Origin: Todiramphus chloris collaris
Lineage: Eukaryota > Chordata > Aves > Coraciiformes > Alcedinidae
DNA: 64,000 nucleotides
Assembly (NCBI GenBank): GCA_025345505.1
Contig: JANVCC010000018.1
Location: forward strand, 62,644,031 to 62,708,030
Direction of reading: 5' to 3'
Part shown: positions 24,121 to 36,979 of the stretch, one piece after another
Position numbering within the stretch: position 1 is the first letter of the stretch
Layout: each line of letters starts with the position of its first letter
Translations under genes and position numbers: made by a program
The notes under the pieces: generated by a model
Told to the model about the DNA's origin: nothing
The model's database searches: none
Seen by the model: only the letters and a program-made list of their open reading frames with translations

Positions 24121-27100
24121 ATTATGTTACATCGTTGACTCTAGTTTCTAATTTTTAATTTAAATTTTTTTTTTTTTCCAGAGAAAATCCATTAGTAACA
24201 TTGCTTTACATATGTGGGACTACACCTCTGTTAAGGAAATAATTACCACATCAAATAGCCTGGACACAAGACGTAGTTCCTGGAGCACTTGACACAATAA
24301 TAGAAAAGCTAACTATGAGGAAAGCATTATCTATTTTTGTAGACAGCAGGACAATCAGCAGTGCCCCATGATGGTTTTATGACCTTGCCAGCCATAGGTT
24401 TGAAGGAAGTTTTTAGATTAGTCAGGAACACCCGTGATTCCAGAAATAGCAAGTCATTCCCCTGACTGCTGGGAAGTAGGGAGATAAAGAGATCTCTGAC
24501 AACAGCATAAAAGAGTTGTCAGTAGGGCTGTTACCTGCCTGTGATAGTGCTGGGAAAACAGTGAAAGAGAAGGTTAGTTAATTCAGTCCCCATCTACATA
24601 GGATCCAAGAGTATAGTGGAACCTTTAAGAGAGGTTAGCTCCAGGCAAATCTAGCTGGTACAATTTAAGGTGTTACTTCTACGTATCTTCACGAGGGACT
24701 GTTAAGAGTAACTGATGAAATGTATGCACTTACCTCAGCCTTTTCCATGCAAAATCCAGTGACTGGAGATAAACATGCTTTTAAAAGTGTTTTTTAGTAA
24801 GCTGTGAAGGCACTGCACTGCACGGTTTGTGTAACCTTTGCAAGGGGTGGTAGCATCTTAAACTTTGCAGCTTTTTCTTTCGTGAGCATAGGTTTTCGGT
24901 GTGAACTTGAGCCAAGGACAGGTTGAAATGTATGTGATATCTTTTACATGCATCTCTCATGTTGGAATGAATTTTGAAAATGCATGTTGTGTTTTGCTTG
25001 TTCCTCATCTGTCCTCCACAGCTTTGTTGGAGGTGTTCTTTCCGCTTCAAGGGATTTCTTTTGGTGACAGCAATGTCACTTCTGCCATTCACATCTGTGT
25101 AACGGTTATCTTTACCTAGTTTCTTTGTCACATAAAACACTGGAAGGGAAGAACACGAGGAAGGGGAGCAGAAAGTTCTTGAATGCTGAAAACTGGTTAC
25201 ATTGCCACTGATACTTAGCAGTTTTACTTAAAAAGTTGGATATTTCAGAAACAGGCCGAGATTCTCTTCTACTCCAGCAGCAGAAAGTGATTATTAAGCA
25301 TGTTTAAATAGTTGCAGAGCCTTAACTAAGATGACACAGCATGAACCAATGAATGCCAGAGGACTGGCCTTACAGCTCCCTATCAACTGGCTAACCATTA
25401 GTGTTATCTTTGTTTCATTTCCACCTAATATAAAAAAAAACAGTCCTAAAGGTTTGGTCTGCACCTTGCAGCATAATTCATGACCAGTATTGCCTGAAAA
25501 TCCTCTGTCTGATAATTGTATGATGGGAATCATGGTTTCAAGGATGTAAAAAGGCCCAAAATGAATTTCTTTTGGAAGCTGGCAGAGTCAATAATTTTGC
25601 AAAATTCATCTTGTTCATGTCCTCCTCAAGCAAATACATGATGTTTGGTTTGAAACAAATCTTTTTTCTGATGTGTAAAAAGGCAATTCATTCCAAAGCC
25701 AGCCACAAAGGGTAGAACTAAATGTGAAAAAAGCAATTTGAAGGAAAATTAACCCATAGACCAAAAAATATGTTTCAATGCTCTGACAGTGCTTTGGAGC
25801 AGGTGATCTGACTAGGTTGAAGAATATGAGTTTGGTGACCCAGTGACACATTAAAGCCTGAATATCTTTCAGGACAGCAGTCAATATGACGTGCTTTGTT
25901 TTGCCACCCAAAAGATGGTTATACATGCCAAAATATTCTGTAGTTTTGGTTTTGGTTTTTTTTCTGCTTCCTTACAAACCAGTCAATTTTTACTTTGGAA
26001 TCTGTCCATTAAGCTTATGAAAAAGACCCAAACTGTTCCCTTTGTTGCATTTATTATGTACCAGAGAAAAAAGAGGAGGATAAAAGAACTGCTTAGTGCT
26101 CTCCAGTATGTTCACACAGATCCAAGTCAAGACTGTTAATGTTAGATATGATGCTAAAAACCAACAATCTGCCTTTGCTGAAAGGCCCAGCACCCATACC
26201 AACTTAGACCTCCTAAGGATTTGATTTTCAAGGCAAGGTATCTTCAGCATTTTGATCTGAAATGGCAGTCTCAAAGAAAATGAATAGCAAGTTGAAGAGT
26301 TGCTCCAGTGCAATGACTTCAGGGAATGTCTGTAGTAAATATTTCCAGGTAGTCCTTTTTTTAAAGAAAAAAAGCTCAATGGGTTAGTTAAGGATAAGTG
26401 CTTGATGGTGTTTCTAGAAAACTGGTATGTTTAAGATCTAGTTATATAAACTGCTTAATGTGAAATTGTTCTAATAAAGTTTTCCTGAGGGTGGCAGTTC
26501 AGTTTAGTTCTGCCACTCTGAGTACAGCTTTAGCCACAAATGCACTGTAGGTGCATATTTAAGCAGTTGAGTCTGGTCTCCCGGCAGGTATTTTGAATAA
26601 CGCACCAGAAGAAGCGTTGTCTCACAGTGTGGCCTAGATGTCATAGCAGATTATGCTTATCTCCACCAGAGCACCTGCACAACTTGGGGAGGTTAAATAC
26701 CAGGCTGGTAACCTGGGAAGGGAGTACTGCTATCTACAAACATGCTCCAGAGTCTTGTCAGATCAGATCCAGATCAAACCTCCGTTCAGGGAAATGCTTA
26801 GTGTCAGATCCGAGCATTTTTCCAGTAAAGCATTTTCACAAATATAGCATCATTATATCTGTGATCTTGCTCCTTTTAGGAGCTTATTCCTGCACAACCA
26901 CTTCAAGCTGAGTGACACTAAGAGTCTTGTGGTCACCTTGCCATGCTTAAAGCTGTTCTCCGGAGAGAACAACAGTATGTACCATAAATTAGTATATGCA
27001 TATTGTGCATACATATTGGCACAACAGGTGCTAGAAAACTGACTATTTTTTCACAGTGGGGAAAATTCAGTAAATGACAACTATGTTTGAATGGAAATAT

Positions 27101-28196
27101 AGCGAGCTGTATTTTCTGGTCTGTGCTAAGTCTGCTAAATGCCACAGATGATCACATTGGAATAGTTGAGAGTTTCCATCTTGCAGATTAGGTCTTCTGT
27201 GAAGCTTTGGTGATTGAAAGCACATTACTGCTGCATCTTTATTAGTCAAGAGACTATGTCTGTTTCTGCAGCTAATGTTCTAAAAAGCTTCCATTATAAA
27301 GTTGTATTATGAAGCAGCATGATTTTCTAGGAAATCTGCTTTCAGTTTTCGTAGGGTAACAAAAAAAGGCAACAGCGGTTGAAGATACCACTGTTCTGTG
27401 GGAGTTCAGCACTATGTAGCAGTGGACACAGAAGTTAAGATCCAAACATGAAAATAATTAATTTGTAAGTACGTTCAGTGGCATTGGAGTACTTAAATTC
27501 AAGTATGTGACATCTATAAGACACTCTGGTAGATCCAAGTCCACAGACATTTAAGGTTTGATTGGAAAACTTCACTGGGAACTTAAAATCGTGTGAGCCT
27601 CCATATACCCAGAGGCATTGCCACCCTGTCTGTGCTGAACAACAAAGCACCTATCTCAGACGTGTATCCACAGGGGATCAGCACACACTTATGCCTAAAC
27701 TCCCCCAGGATCTGTGCTGGGAAGCATGAACACTGAGTCGTACTCAGTCCTGTACAGAAATGTCTGTAATTTTCTTCTTAAAGAGTCCACTAAGAGACCT
27801 TTTACTATCTTGGCAAATGGTTCTGGCTTGAAGGGGGTAGGAGCATCTGCAGCGCGTGGGTGCAGGTTGCTGCTAGGCCCTGCGTGCTTGTCCCCTGCAT
27901 GGCATGTGGTGTGCTGAAAAACAGGTCAGCAGATGAAATAACTGGGTAAAAAACTGTGCCTCAGGTTCCTTAGGAAGTCGGTCTGTGCTTCTATTAGCAG
28001 CACCGAGGCCGAATGGTTTGCTTAGAGCCAAGAGTGGGATTCCCTAACCTATGTCTTGCTTTTTTGTTGTGGAAAACAATGCTGCTTTATGTGCTTACAT
28101 TTTTATTGTATTACACTCAAGCAAGACCAGCCAGCTGGCCTGATAGCGGAGAACTGCTGTAGTGGGACTTCTCAGAATTGTTTTCTTCTTTATAAA

Positions 28197-28260
28197 CACA
28201 TTTGGCAGTTTATAGAATAAGAGAATGTCTCAAGTTGGAAGGGATCCATAAGTTCATAGC
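28197..28260 (-). mobile_element. CR1 LINE 3'-end remnant
   Basis: The + strand words AGAATAAGAGAATGTCTCAA and GTTGGAAGGGATCCATAAG resemble the reverse complement of the CR1 3' end, whose terminal repeats read AGAATCATAGAAT on this strand, followed by the GTTGGAAGGGACC box. The rest is too diverged to follow. Confidence 0.55.
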
Positions 28261-31200
28261 ACACATCTGCTTGGTTCCTTGCACAGTAAGAAAGAGAGCT
28301 CCCACTTGTGCCTGGGACCCCATTCATAGATGTGTGCCCTAGTAAGGGTCTTGACAGCTTTGTTGACATCGCTGAACACATCTCTTCTCAGAAGCTTGGC
28401 GACATGCAGCCCAGAAAACGAAGGCAAAAAAATGTCAATTCCACAGTCCCAGTGTCATCAAGTTTAGGCCTCTACCCAATGTGCTTCTCTTACAGTTTTA
28501 AAACAGCCACAGACAGCAGGCTTTGCATTTGGATGTCAAAGTCAGACCTTCCCCTCTGCGGTCTGCAGCCTGAGCGCTGGCAGGATGTGGTGGTTGGTGA
28601 CAGCCAGGGGTGAATTGTGCCCTGGGCTTCTGCAGAAAGGAAAACGAAACCCACTCATTTCAGCAGAAGCAAGAGGAAGTCAATGGTACAAACCATGCAA
28701 AGTAAATGATACTGCAGAATTTTGGTTTATTGCAATCCAAACAGCTGGTGATCGTGCATGCACGTACTTTAAATTGCTGTGTTAATAATCTCAATTTTAA
28801 ACAGAAAAAGAAACATCACTCTAACTGGCTAAAAATATCCTGAGTTGAGCCGTACCTACCAAGCTGCATGTGTTGCTGTCAAATCATGTAACACTCTTTT
28901 AAATTTAAGAAACAAAACTAATCATCTTCGCATTATTCGTTATAGACAGTGGTGATAATCTTGGCCAGTTAATGATGTTTTGAGGGTAAAATGCAGACAG
29001 TTGGCATTTTATCTATTTATAATCATTTTTTAAATGGCAGTGCCATCCCTTCACTCCCACTCTAGCTCTCCCACACACACTCAGCATTTTATGAGTCAGG
29101 CTGTGAAAATACTGAGAGGCTGATGTAAAGAAGAGGTTTTGCAAAGTTCTTTTGTAAAGAACACTTGAAGTGCTTTTTCGTTGCTTTCTTTTTTATCTGG
29201 CTGCAAATGGGTCATATTTCCAAGCCACTGTCTGCAGTACAAGGGCAAGGTATGTATTAAATCTAAAATCTGAGGATATTCTATGGTTAAGGTGAGGACA
29301 CAAGAGAAATAAAAATTTGCTAATCTCATTTTAAAGAATGTTTCTGCATTTCATAGGACCTTTACTTTAGCTATCGTTTAGGATTCAATGGGGCAGTTGA
29401 CATGTGATCAAGCCAGGTATATGGCTATGGCTAGAGAAGCAAGGGGGCAATCAGTGTGAAAATCACAGGTTGCATCACTGCACTCACGATTTATGCATGT
29501 CCCCATCCTCAAGATGGGTAGTTTGTGAGCCTTTCAGCCATAATGTCATGAACTTGTGGCTTCACAACTGCAGTAGTTAGTGATACTGTGTCATTTACCA
29601 GATGGTACCAAGGCCACAACTTGGACATACAATCATATTCTAGATACATTTGTCTCATTAGAGATGCTTATATTACCATTTTGACCCATTAACAGTACTG
29701 TTCAAAAATATACACATGGCATGAGATGTGTTTCAGGTTTAAAGGTTCACTGGGGCAGTACAGGTGTGAAGGCTGCTGGATGACCTGTTCCCCAAGCTGT
29801 GGGAAGATAGCAGTCCTAGAGGAGAAGCCCAGGCTGAAAACTCCTGAGTGAGCCTGAGGAGCTACTGGGTACTCAGTCCAGTGCTGCCCACAGTTGCAAG
29901 ATGCGGCTCAGCTCTGGCAACACTGCTGTCTCTACCTGGGAAACACCCACATAGCTCCTCCTCATTTGGTGGTCTGAAGTATGAGGGGTGGTTATGCTGC
30001 CTCCACCTCTGTCATGTCCTACTTGATCACGGTGGCGAGGGGGAAAGAAGGGAGTGATAAAGGTTCTGTGATTTGCTTGGGTCGAATTAAGGAGACTTAC
30101 ACCATAGGTCATAACGTAAACAAAAGTTTAATTCTTAATCCCCATAACTATAAAACCCACTAAAATTATATATAATGTATTTAAAGGAAAGAGAAGGTAA
30201 AGAGGAGAGAAAGGAGATGAGAAAGACTGAAGTAGGCAAAGTTCCAGATCACCACTCAGTGTTCCAGTGACGTCTCTCCTGGTCCATTCCTTGGGAGTCT
30301 TTGGTGGTGGGTGCATACCTACCAGTGTACTTGAGTTCCTTTTAATTCATTGCTAAGAGGGGTGTTGCTTGATGTACCCCTTAAATAGCATGGGAAGTGT
30401 AGAGGTGGTGCTAGTTTGCATAGAAAGCATGGAGAGGTGGTAGCCACCATTCCTCACGTGCTTGAGAGAGGGAAGGGCAGCATTTACCCTTTCCACCAAT
30501 TGAGCCAGTGGTCACAGAGACTCTATATTTTATTATCCTTTGCCTGGTAGGCAACACAGGAAAACCTGGCAAGGGGACAATGCCGCTTATCTTCCAAGGT
30601 ACTTCACTCCTGCCATAGATGGTGTATTTTGTCCCTTGTTCTAACCTCAAGGCTGCTTCTCATGTCAGCTTGTTCAGGTCAGAATGTTCCTCACACAGTG
30701 TATTGAGACATCAACTCATTCAGATTGGAGTTTGACAACTTCCCACCACTCTGAGATGGGGCTCTTCGGGTGACCATCCAAAAGGGTAACTATTTCTGCT
30801 CTTGTGGGGGAAAAGAAAGTGTGAGTTTCTGTCTCTGTAACAACAGCAGTCCATTTTACAGTTCTGTATTTCTTTTAGCTTGTATCTCTAGGTTAAACAC
30901 TTAAACAGTTACATCCCTACCTGCTCTCTTCCATCCCCAAGCGGCATAACCTTACCTGTTATATTGCAAAATATCTCAGTTCTTGCAAAACAGACAGACA
31001 AAATAAGTTTTTGAGAGGTCTTAGCTCATAAAGCCTAGAAAAACCTTTTGTAAAAGCAACTGATCACAGAGCCCGTCCCTGTGTCTTTCCAGGAAGCATC
31101 AGGGCATTTTGGTGGAAACTCCCTGGAGTAAGTATTGTTTCTTGGAATTTGTCCATGCTTGTATGCACCACTAACCTAGTCCTGTCTGGAATGTCTGCTT

Positions 31201-31404
31201 TACTGATATAATGGTCCAAGTGATAGTATCATCTAAACTTATATTTAGTAGCTTTCCAAATATTTATTTCTCGTCAGAGTTTGTTTCTCACAATGGTGGT
31301 AATAAGTTTTTTTAAAAAGCTGTATAAGACATTGTTTTGCACCAGAGGTGGCAGTGAGGTGAGATCTTGGTCAGGATCACTGCACAGATGCTTTCTTTAG
31401 ACCT

Positions 31405-31755
31405 ACTAGTGACCCTTCAGTACCTGAAGGGGGCCTACAGGAAGGCTGGAGAGGGGCTGTTTATGAGGGCCTGTAGTGAAAGGATGAGGGGTAATGGGTT
31501 TAAAGTAGAGAAGAGTAGATTTAGATTGGATATCAGGAAGAAGTTCTTTACATTGAGGGTGGTAGAACAGTGGAATAGGCTGCCCAGGGAGGTGGTTGAG
31601 GCCCCATCCCTGGAGATACTCACGGTGAGGTTGGACAAGTCTTTGAGCAGCCTGATGTAGTTGAAGGTATCCCTGCTCACTGCAGGGGGGCTGGACTAGA
31701 TGATCTTCAGAGGTCCCTTCCAGCCCTAGCCATTCTATGATTCTATGATTCTAAA
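31405..31755 (+). mobile_element. CR1 LINE, 5'-truncated, plus strand
   Basis: This copy carries the end of the CR1 reverse-transcriptase frame and the 3' UTR. The translated end contains YLKGAYRKAGEGLF, then RGNGFKVEKSRFRLDIRKKF and WNRLPREVVEAPSLE, all typical of the CR1 ORF2 C-terminus. The DNA then runs into GGCTGGACTAGATGATCTTC, TTCCAGCCCTAGCCATTCTA and the terminal ATTCTATG repeats (31730-31752). The 5' edge is blurred: from about 31340 to 31405 no likeness was seen. CR1 copies are usually truncated at the 5' end. It cannot move on its own. Confidence 0.93.
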
Positions 31756-33589
31756 TCTTTAATTTATTCCTTCCAACAAGCTGCTAAACTACTCCTTGGC
31801 TCACCTCCAAAGTGATGTCATTTAATGTATGGGTGGTAACAGGAAGAAAAATTGAGGAAGTACTTTCTGTTGCTGTTTTCATGTAGAATATCTGGTCTTT
31901 CAGAAAACTTGGATGTTTCACATGTTGGAGTGGAGCTTAGAAACTCTCCCAGGAGAAATTTTAACAAATACAAATATTCTATTATGGAAGAACCATATCA
32001 TATCATGTAGAGTTAGGATATTAATAGGTGCCTAATCCTACTGGGTGTCAAGTCCTGTTTCTGTGCCTTCCTATTCTTGAAAAGACTCAGTCTTTTCTGT
32101 TTTTCTAAGCTGCCAAACACTCTAATGTTAACCTGCGTTATACTGACCTGCACACTTCTTATTGTTTCTAAACTGTTGATTCACTCTCTGTGCAGCAGAC
32201 TGAGGGCACTGTGGTTATGGCCAGGGAGGAAAGCTGTAGCAACAACAGGGACACAACTGAGTTTTATTTTGTAATATTCACTTGCTTTATTCCAAAAGAT
32301 GTGCTTTCTCCTGCAGTCTCCTGCCTTTGCTCTTTACAGAAATTTCACTTCCTACATGGTGGAGCAAATGAAGCAAGGAGCCTCATTAATTCCCAGTCTT
32401 GCTTCTTTTATTATCACTGTTCTCACCATATGGCAAGATCCCAGTGAAAAAACAAAAATCAAACAAAAAACACCCCAACAACCCATAACATTTGTTATCT
32501 CCTATTGAACATACACAAGGAACCAAATTAAGGCTGCATGGAAGGTGTCATTTGTAATTCTATAGTTTTAAACCTCAGTCTAGAGCATATTATGTGAGTG
32601 CTGTATGCACGAGCATGTACACATATTGATAAGCATTATCTCCTTATCAGCAGTCATTTCTACATACGAGTCCTCCATGAGGAAGATGGATAAGCAGGGT
32701 CTCAGTCTGGATCCATGTATGAGTTGTGCTGGTAGGACACTCCTTCCTCCTGCTTCGAAAGGGCTCGTGCATGGTTATTTCATCAGGATATTAGTGGTGC
32801 AAGCGCAGTAACCTGAAAAACACTGTTGACCAAGCTTGAATGGAACTCAATGGAAGGCAGGCAGACCACTTGTCACCACTTCCCTCCAGACTTGCAAAGG
32901 CTTGCTACAAGGCAGGGGCAGCAACCAAGCTCCTCAAAAAAAGGTCAGATATCTTTTGCAATAGAAGATATTAATCAACCTAAATATACAACTCCTCACA
33001 ACCTGCACATACAGGTCCAGTTTGCTCTCATATCATCCTTACTGCTGAACTAAGTTATGGCAAAAAGCAGGGAGATTTCAGAAAAAGAATCATTTTGGTA
33101 TGCTTACAAATTTGGTAAATTTAGAAATGTCCTGGGGTTTTTTTTCTTGTTTTTTTCTTTTCCTTTTCTCTGTGGATATACAATGGCTTTTTGAAGCAAG
33201 TGTAGTGTTTAAACACAACCCATCTGATACAGAGTCACTAGTTACATTTTACTGGGCATCACCAATTGACAGCTGTTTGTTCCTAAATCCTTTTTAGAGC
33301 TTTCTTTTCTTAACACATCCTATTTGCACAGCACTAGGTTTCAGACAGTGCAAGTCCAACATAAGTAATATGTAAACTGGATGCAAGCTGTCTTTTCCCT
33401 GCAGTCCTCAATACTCAATGTGAGCAAGGTTAGAGGACAAGATGGTAAATGTGATACTGTTTTCCTGCTCTCTGGCTGATGTTGCCCATTGGAATGAAGC
33501 TGCTGCATTTCCTTTCTTTTTCTACTTCCATTTTATCTGACTTCCACAATTTTGTGGATGTACTTTGTCTTTCCTTCTTTATTATTATT
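31756..33589. other. Spacer between CR1 copies
   Basis: About 1.8 kb with no recognised gene or transposon. Frames of 60 to 85 codons are present on the + strand without family likeness. Confidence 0.55.
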
Positions 33590-34262
33590 ATAGAATCATA
33601 GAATCACAGAATGGTCTGGGTTGGAAGGAACCTTAAAGATAATTTAGTTCCAACCCCCTTGCTATGGGCAGGAACACCTTCCACTAGACCAGGTTGCTCA
33701 AAGACCCATCCAACTTTGCCTTGAACATCTCCATGGATAGGGCATCCACAACTTCTCTGGGCAACCTGTGCCAGTGTCTCACCACCCTCACAGTGAAGAA
33801 TTTCTTACTTATAGGTAATCTAAACCTACCCTCTTTCAGTTTAAAGCCACTACCCCTTGTCCTATCACTACATGCCCTTGTAAAAAATAACCTCTCTAGC
33901 TTTCTTGTAGGCCCCTTTAAGGTACTTGGAAGGCCACAATAAGGTCTCCCTAGACCCTTCTCTTCTCCAGGCTGAACAATCCCAACTTTTTCAGCCTGTC
34001 TTCATAGGAGAGGTGTTCCAATCCTCTTATCATTTTTGTGGACCTCCTCTGGATCTGCTCCAACCTGCTCTTTCGTGTGCTGAAGACTCCAGAGCTGGAC
34101 ACAGTATTCCAGGTGAGGTCTCACAAGATCAGAGAAGAGGGGCAGAATCACATCCCTCGACCTGCTGGTTATGCATCTTTTGATGCAGCCCAGGATAGGG
34201 TCGGCCTTCTGGGCTGACATAACACAAATCCTACTCAGGACTGCTCTCAATCTATTCTCCAC
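33590..34262 (-). mobile_element. CR1 LINE, 5'-truncated, minus strand (copy A)
   Basis: The 3' end is at 33591, where + strand TAGAATCATAGAATCACAGA is the reverse complement of the CR1 terminal repeats. Next comes the GGTTGGAAGGAACCTTAAAG box, then the 3' UTR. Further along, a minus-strand frame (34313-34002) has [20 protein letters not shown], the conserved thumb/C-terminal part of CR1 ORF2, with frame breaks after it. The 3' sequence differs from the two copies at 31.4 and 37.0 kb, so it belongs to another CR1 subfamily. It ends upstream at an AAAAC-type repeat. Confidence 0.9.
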
Positions 34263-34313
34263 CCAGCCTAACAAAACAAAACAAAATAAAACAACAAAAA
34301 AAAACCAAACCAA
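34263..34313. repeat. (AAAAC)n-like simple repeat between two CR1 copies
   Basis: A run of AACAAAACAAAACAAAATAA type lies exactly between the 5' edge of copy A and the 3' edge of the next CR1 copy. Confidence 0.85.
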
Positions 34314-36430
34314 AATCCCACCTCACTATCCCCTTAGAGCATGACCTGAAATGCCTCATCTACACATTTTTTTAATATCTCCAGGGACAGTGACTCCACT
34401 GCCTACTTGGCAGCCCATTCCAGTGCCTGACTACTCTTTCAGTAAAGAAATTATGCCTAATATCTAAACCTCCTCTGCCGCAACTTCAGGCCATTTCCTC
34501 TTGTCCTGTTGTTTTTTACTTGACAGTTCACACCCACCTCACTACAACCTCCTTTCAGGTAGTTGTACTTTCAGGTTGTTCTTGAGCAATACGGTCTCCC
34601 CTCAGCCTCCTCTTCTCCAAACTAAACAATCCCAATTGCCTCAGCGGCTCCTCAGAGGACTTGTTCTTCAGACCCTTCACCAGATTCACTGCCCTTCTCT
34701 GAACTCACTTCAGCAACTCAATATCTTTCTTGTGGTAAGGGGCCCCGAACTGAAGGCAGTACTTGAGGTGTGGCCCTGCAAATACTGAGGACAGAGGGAC
34801 AATCCCCTCCCTGGTCCTGTTGGCCACACTATTTCTGATACAGGCCAGGATGCTGTTGACCTTCTTGGCCACCTGGGCACACTGCTGGCTCATACTCAGC
34901 CACTTGTCGATCAGTACGCCCAGGTCCTTTTCTGCTGGGCAGCTTTCCAGCCACTCAGCCCCAAGCCTGTAGCATTACCTGGGGTTGTTGAGACTGAAAT
35001 GCTGAACCCATCACTTGGCCTTGTTAAGGCTCATACAATTGGCCTTGGCCCATCGATCCAGCCTGTCCAGATCTCTCTGCAGAGCCTTCCTACCCTTAAA
35101 CAGATCCACACTCACACCCAATTTGGTGTCGTCTGCAAAGTTACTGAGGGTCCACTCATCTAGATGGTTGATAAAGATATTGAACAAGACCGACCCCACA
35201 ACTGAGCCCTGGGGGACACCACTGGTGACTGGCCACCGACTGGATTTATCTCTCTGTTCACCACAACTTTCTGGGCCTGGCTGGCCAGGCAGTTTTCAAT
35301 CCAGTGAAGAGTACACTTGTCTAAGTCATGAGCTGCCAGTTTCTCCAGGAGAATGCTGTGGGAGATGGCATCAAAGGCTTTACTAAAGTCCAAGTAGACA
35401 ATGTCCACAGCCTTTCCCTTGTCAACTAGGCAGGTGACCTGGTCATAGAATGAGATCAAGTTGGTCAAGCAGGACCTTCCTTTCCTGAACCCATGCTGGC
35501 TGGGCCTGATGTCCTGCACCTGTCATGTGAGCTCACTCAAGATGAACCTCTCCATAATTTTTTCCAGATATTGAGGTCAGGCTGATAGGCCTGTAGTTTC
35601 CTGGATCCTTCTTCCAGCCCTTCTTGTAGATGAGTGTCATATTGGCGAGCCTTCAGTCATCTGGGACCAATCTTGTTAGCCAAGACTGTTGATAAATGAT
35701 TGAGAGAGTCTTGGCTAGCTCCTCTGACAGCTCCCTCGGTACTCTTGGGTGGATCCCATATGGGCACATAGACTTGTGAATGTCCAGGTGCTGTAGCAGG
35801 TCATTAACTGCTTCCTCCTGGATTGTGGGGGGGTTGTTCTGCTCCCCATCTTTATCTTCCAGCTCAGGAGGCTGAATACCCTGGGGGTAGCTGATGTGAC
35901 TCATAAAGACAGAGGCAAAGGTGTCATTAAGCATCTCAGACTTTTCATCATCTTTGGTTGTAATGTTCGCCCCCTCCATGCAATAAAGGATGGAGATCCT
36001 CCCTGACTCTCCTTTTATTGATAATGTAATTGTAAAACCTTTTTTTGTTGTCCCTTATGACAGTCGCTAGATTGAGCTCTAGCTGGGCTTTTTTGCCTTT
36101 TTAACTTTTTGTCTGCATGACCTAACGAGATCCCTGCACTCATCCTGAGATGCTTGCCCGTTCTTCCAAAGCCTGTAAGCTCTCCTTTTTTTCCCCGAGT
36201 CCCAGCAAATGCTCCCTGTTCAGACATGCTGGTCTCTTCCCTGCCATTTCGTCTTATGGCGCACGTGGACGGCATGCTCCTGCACTTTTAAGGTTGCCTT
36301 CCTGAATACTGTCTAAGCCTTCCTGGACCCCTTTGTCCTTTAGGACTGTCTCCCAAGACACTCTCTCAATCAATGTCCTGAACAGGCCAGTCTGCCCTCT
36401 GGAAGTCCATGGTGGAGGTTTTGCAATTCC
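34314..36430 (-). pseudogene. CR1 LINE ORF2 remnant (copy B), decayed
   Basis: Read on the minus strand, this copy runs in CR1 order. The end of the endonuclease/linker (GLFRTLIERVSWETVLKDKG, near 36270-36400) comes first, then the linker (36015-36275). Next is the pre-RT block (SYPQGIQPPELEDKDGEQN, 35653-35979) and the palm with DIVYLDFSKAFDAISHSIL (35160-35519). Then comes the catalytic FADD motif (about 35128-35139) and the thumb part with [11 protein letters not shown] (34705-34893). A 3' UTR-like part follows to about 34320. Several frameshifts and stops separate these blocks, so no enzyme can be made. The expected terminal repeats are missing; the copy ends at the AAAAC repeat. Confidence 0.9.
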
Positions 36431-36979
36431 ATCATCCATACTGACAACAAAGATGTTAAACCTTGCCAGTCTTAATACCAACCCATGAGGAGTGCCATTC
36501 ATCACTGGTCTCCACTCGCACATCCAGCCATTGACTGCAACTCTTTGAGTGCAACCATCCTGCCAATGCTTTATCCACTGAGTGGTCCATTCATCAAATC
36601 CTTGTCTCTCCAATTTAGAGACAAAGATGTTGTGCAGGACAGTGTCACATGCTTTGCACAAGCCCATGTAGATGACATCAGTTGCCCTTCCCTTATCCAC
36701 CAACACTGTAATCTCCTCACAGAAGGCCACCAAATTTGTCAGGCACAATTTGTTCTTTGTGAAGCCATGTTGGCTGTCACCAATCACCTCCTTGTTTTCC
36801 ATGTGCCTTAGCATAGTTTCCGGAACGATGTGCTCCATGATCTTGCCAGGCACAGAGGTGAGACTGACTGGCCTGTAGATCCCTGGGTCTCCCTTTTTTC
36901 CCTTTCCAAAAATGGGGGTTATGTTTCCCCTTTTCCAGTCAGTCAGAACTTCACTGGACTGCCACAGCTTCTCAAACAT
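36431..36979 (-). pseudogene. CR1 LINE ORF2, RT part of older host copy (segment 2)
   Basis: A minus-strand frame encodes the fingers and palm of CR1 reverse transcriptase: MFEKLWQSSEVLTDWKRG, then YRPVSLTSVPGKIME, NLVAFCEEITVLVDKGRA, and NGTPHG in place of the usual SGVPQG. It breaks off after NIFVVSMDDGI, before the ADD motif. It starts precisely where the CR1 segment at 37983-39070 stops, so the two are best read as one old copy split by the CR1 insertion at 36980-37982. The YMGLCKACD stretch, where the family has YLDFSKAFD, shows loss of the first catalytic Asp block. Confidence 0.88.

Larger units (their letters stand above)
22450..31400. other. Intergenic DNA downstream of ABRACL
   Basis: No protein-coding exon or RNA gene was recognised. 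Frames are short, mostly under 130 codons, and lack family features. It contains a triplicated AT-rich motif (24024-24120), a weak CR1 tail remnant (28197-28260) and a possible LTR-like stretch near 30.1-30.8 kb. A lncRNA cannot be excluded from sequence alone. Confidence 0.55.
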
